64,000 nucleotides of DNA from Roseiarcus sp963753135 (lineage in GTDB: Bacteria > Pseudomonadota > Alphaproteobacteria > Rhizobiales > Beijerinckiaceae), in the NCBI GenBank assembly GCA_963753135.1, contig CAVWBA010000001.1:496001-560000 (forward strand), given 5' to 3'. This document shows, piece by piece, positions 62,895 to 64,000 of this stretch. Position 1 is the stretch's first letter, and each line of letters starts with the position of its first letter. The notes under the pieces were generated by a model. That model saw only the letters and a program-made list of their open reading frames with translations. It searched no databases and had not been told where the DNA came from. A program made the translations under genes and the position numbers.

Positions 62895-64000
62895 ATGAAA
62901 GCAAACCGCGTCCGCGACATCGACTTTTGGCGCGGGGCCGTGCTGATCGCGATCCTGATCGATCACATTCCGGGCAACCCGCTCGAGAATTGGACCCCGA
63001 GAAACTACGGCCTTTCGGACAGCGCCGAGGCGTTCGTCTTTCTATCCGGTCTGTCGGTCGGCCTCATTTACTTGCCGAGAGCGTTCAAGCACGGCCTCGA
63101 GCCGGTCGCTGGCGGATGCCTCAAGCGAGCGCTCAAGCTTTACGGCGTGCATATCGCGCTCACTCTGGCTGCGCTCGCCGTGTTCGGGGCGGCCTATTGG
63201 GCGAGCGGCGTCCCCGACCTGATCCAAGCGCACGGACGCGCTTTCGTCTTCACTTCGCCAGTCAATGGGCTTTTGGGGCTTGCCCTGCTCAGCCATCAGC
63301 TCGGCTACTTCAATATCCTGCCGTTGTATATCGTGCTGATGCTGTGGGCGCCGGTCGCGGTCGCGCTCGCCCTGCGCGGACCTCTGTTGGCGTTGATCGT
63401 TTCGGTGAGTCTCTATACCGCGGCGCGCGCTTTCGGCCTCAATCTCCCGAATTGGCCAGAACCGGGCGGCTGGTTCTTCAATCCGATGGCGTGGCAACTC
63501 GTGTTCACGCTTGGAGTTGTAGCAGCGATTTTATGGCGCGACGGCCTGCCGCGGCCGGCTCCGTGGCTGGTCACGTTGAGCGCCGTGACGGTCGCTGGCG
63601 CAGCGTTGATCGTAACCAACGAGGGGGGCCTCGCGCCCGGGCTCCGCGACACGGCCACCGCGCACCTCGACGTCGCCAAGCAGGATCTCGGGCTTGCGCG
63701 CCTAACTCACTTCATCGCATTGGCCTACCTGATCGCGATGGCGACGACCGCGTTCGGGCGATTCATTGCGCCGGTGGTCCGAGGCGCCTTCGGCAGCGCG
63801 GTCCAAAGTCTCGGGCGCAACAGTCTGCCCGTTTTCGCCGCCGGCTCGATCTTGAGCGCCGGCGGCCAGGCCGCGCTCGCTGCGACTTCTGCTCACGCAT
63901 CGGCAGGGATTGAACAGTTTGTCGGACTCGCGTACACGATTGTGTCCATCGCCGCCCTATTCGCCGTCGCCCACTGGATCGAGTGCAGAAAGATTCCCGC
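62895..64000 (+). CDS. OpgC family membrane acyltransferase (3' end beyond window)
   Basis: The frame is open from ATG 62895 to the window end, at least 368 residues. 'RVRDIDFWRGAVLIAILIDH' followed by 'IPGNPLENWTPRNYGLSDSA' and 'EAFVFLSGLSVGLIY' is the OpgC signature, an integral membrane protein that succinylates osmoregulated periplasmic glucans. At least eight hydrophobic segments can be counted. Frames on the same strand (62927-63913) are shadows of it. The 201-base gap after recG is free of genes. Confidence 0.88.
   Translation, partial: MKANRVRDIDFWRGAVLIAILIDHIPGNPLENWTPRNYGLSDSAEAFVFLSGLSVGLIYLPRAFKHGLEPVAGGCLKRALKLYGVHIALTLAALAVFGAAYWASGVPDLIQAHGRAFVFTSPVNGLLGLALLSHQLGYFNILPLYIVLMLWAPVAVALALRGPLLALIVSVSLYTAARAFGLNLPNWPEPGGWFFNPMAWQLVFTLGVVAAILWRDGLPRPAPWLVTLSAVTVAGAALIVTNEGGLAPGLRDTATAHLDVAKQDLGLARLTHFIALAYLIAMATTAFGRFIAPVVRGAFGSAVQSLGRNSLPVFAAGSILSAGGQAALAATSAHASAGIEQFVGLAYTIVSIAALFAVAHWIECRKIP

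Overview
The window is about 65% GC and reads as a chromosome segment of an autotrophy-capable alphaproteobacterium, most likely Hyphomicrobiales (Beijerinckiaceae, Methylocystaceae or Bradyrhizobiaceae-like). The basis is a red-type (form IC) RuBisCO operon with CbbX, alphaproteobacterial SspB, a DUF4169/ribbon-helix-helix gene pair, a RibBX-type riboflavin protein and a Rhizobiales-style palindromic repeat. There are no rRNA genes, no complete tRNA and no CRISPR array.

Layout. 1-2.4 kb: a small conserved protein, a metallo-beta-lactamase (MBL) hydrolase, a hydroxyacyl-CoA dehydrogenase and an SDR remnant. 2.6-5.4 kb: a small exported protein, an orphan OmpR-type response regulator and a PEP-CTERM surface protein. 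5.6-10.2 kb (minus): a complete branched-chain amino-acid type ABC transporter livKHMGF. 10.3-17.0 kb: cbbR facing cbbF-cbbP-cbbE-cbbL-cbbS-cbbX. 17.3-21.2 kb: a sugar-type ABC transporter (ATPase, permease, binding protein). 21.4-31.8 kb: a catabolic block with an LVIVD-repeat protein, three MBL hydrolases, MmgE/PrpD, a LysR regulator, aldehyde dehydrogenase, carboxymuconolactone decarboxylase-like protein and a beta-hydroxyacid dehydrogenase. 32.0-37.3 kb: a second Liv-type transporter with a fused LivM-LivG. 37.5-44.3 kb: an orphan ModA-like protein, a DUF1932 dehydrogenase, sspB, DUF4169, a ribbon-helix-helix protein and a giant AsmA protein. 44.7-49.7 kb: a PimC/PimD-like acyl-CoA dehydrogenase pair, then pcp, an N-acetylglucosamine kinase-type gene and nagA. 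50.1-52.5 kb: two radical SAM/SPASM genes and a scrambled junction. 52.5-64 kb: dnaN, PBP1A, a phytochelatin-synthase-like protein, a Tat-exported SMP-30 protein and cupin, ribBX, recG and the start of opgC.

How it fits together: CO2 fixation is controlled by the adjacent CbbR. Around it are uptake systems and oxidative enzymes for organic substrates. Four MBL hydrolases lie among the dehydrogenase genes, and two of them are preceded by paralogues of the same small gene, which makes a duplicated two-gene module. The substrate cannot be read from sequence.

Caution: about 20 single-base frameshifts, nearly all insertions, interrupt otherwise well-conserved genes including dnaN, cbbL and recG. 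Most are probably assembly or sequencing errors, so frameshifted genes are listed here as CDS with both reading frames joined. Genuine decay seems likelier for the truncated SDR (2130), the truncated LVIVD copy (22634) and perhaps the radical SAM gene with an in-frame stop (50083).
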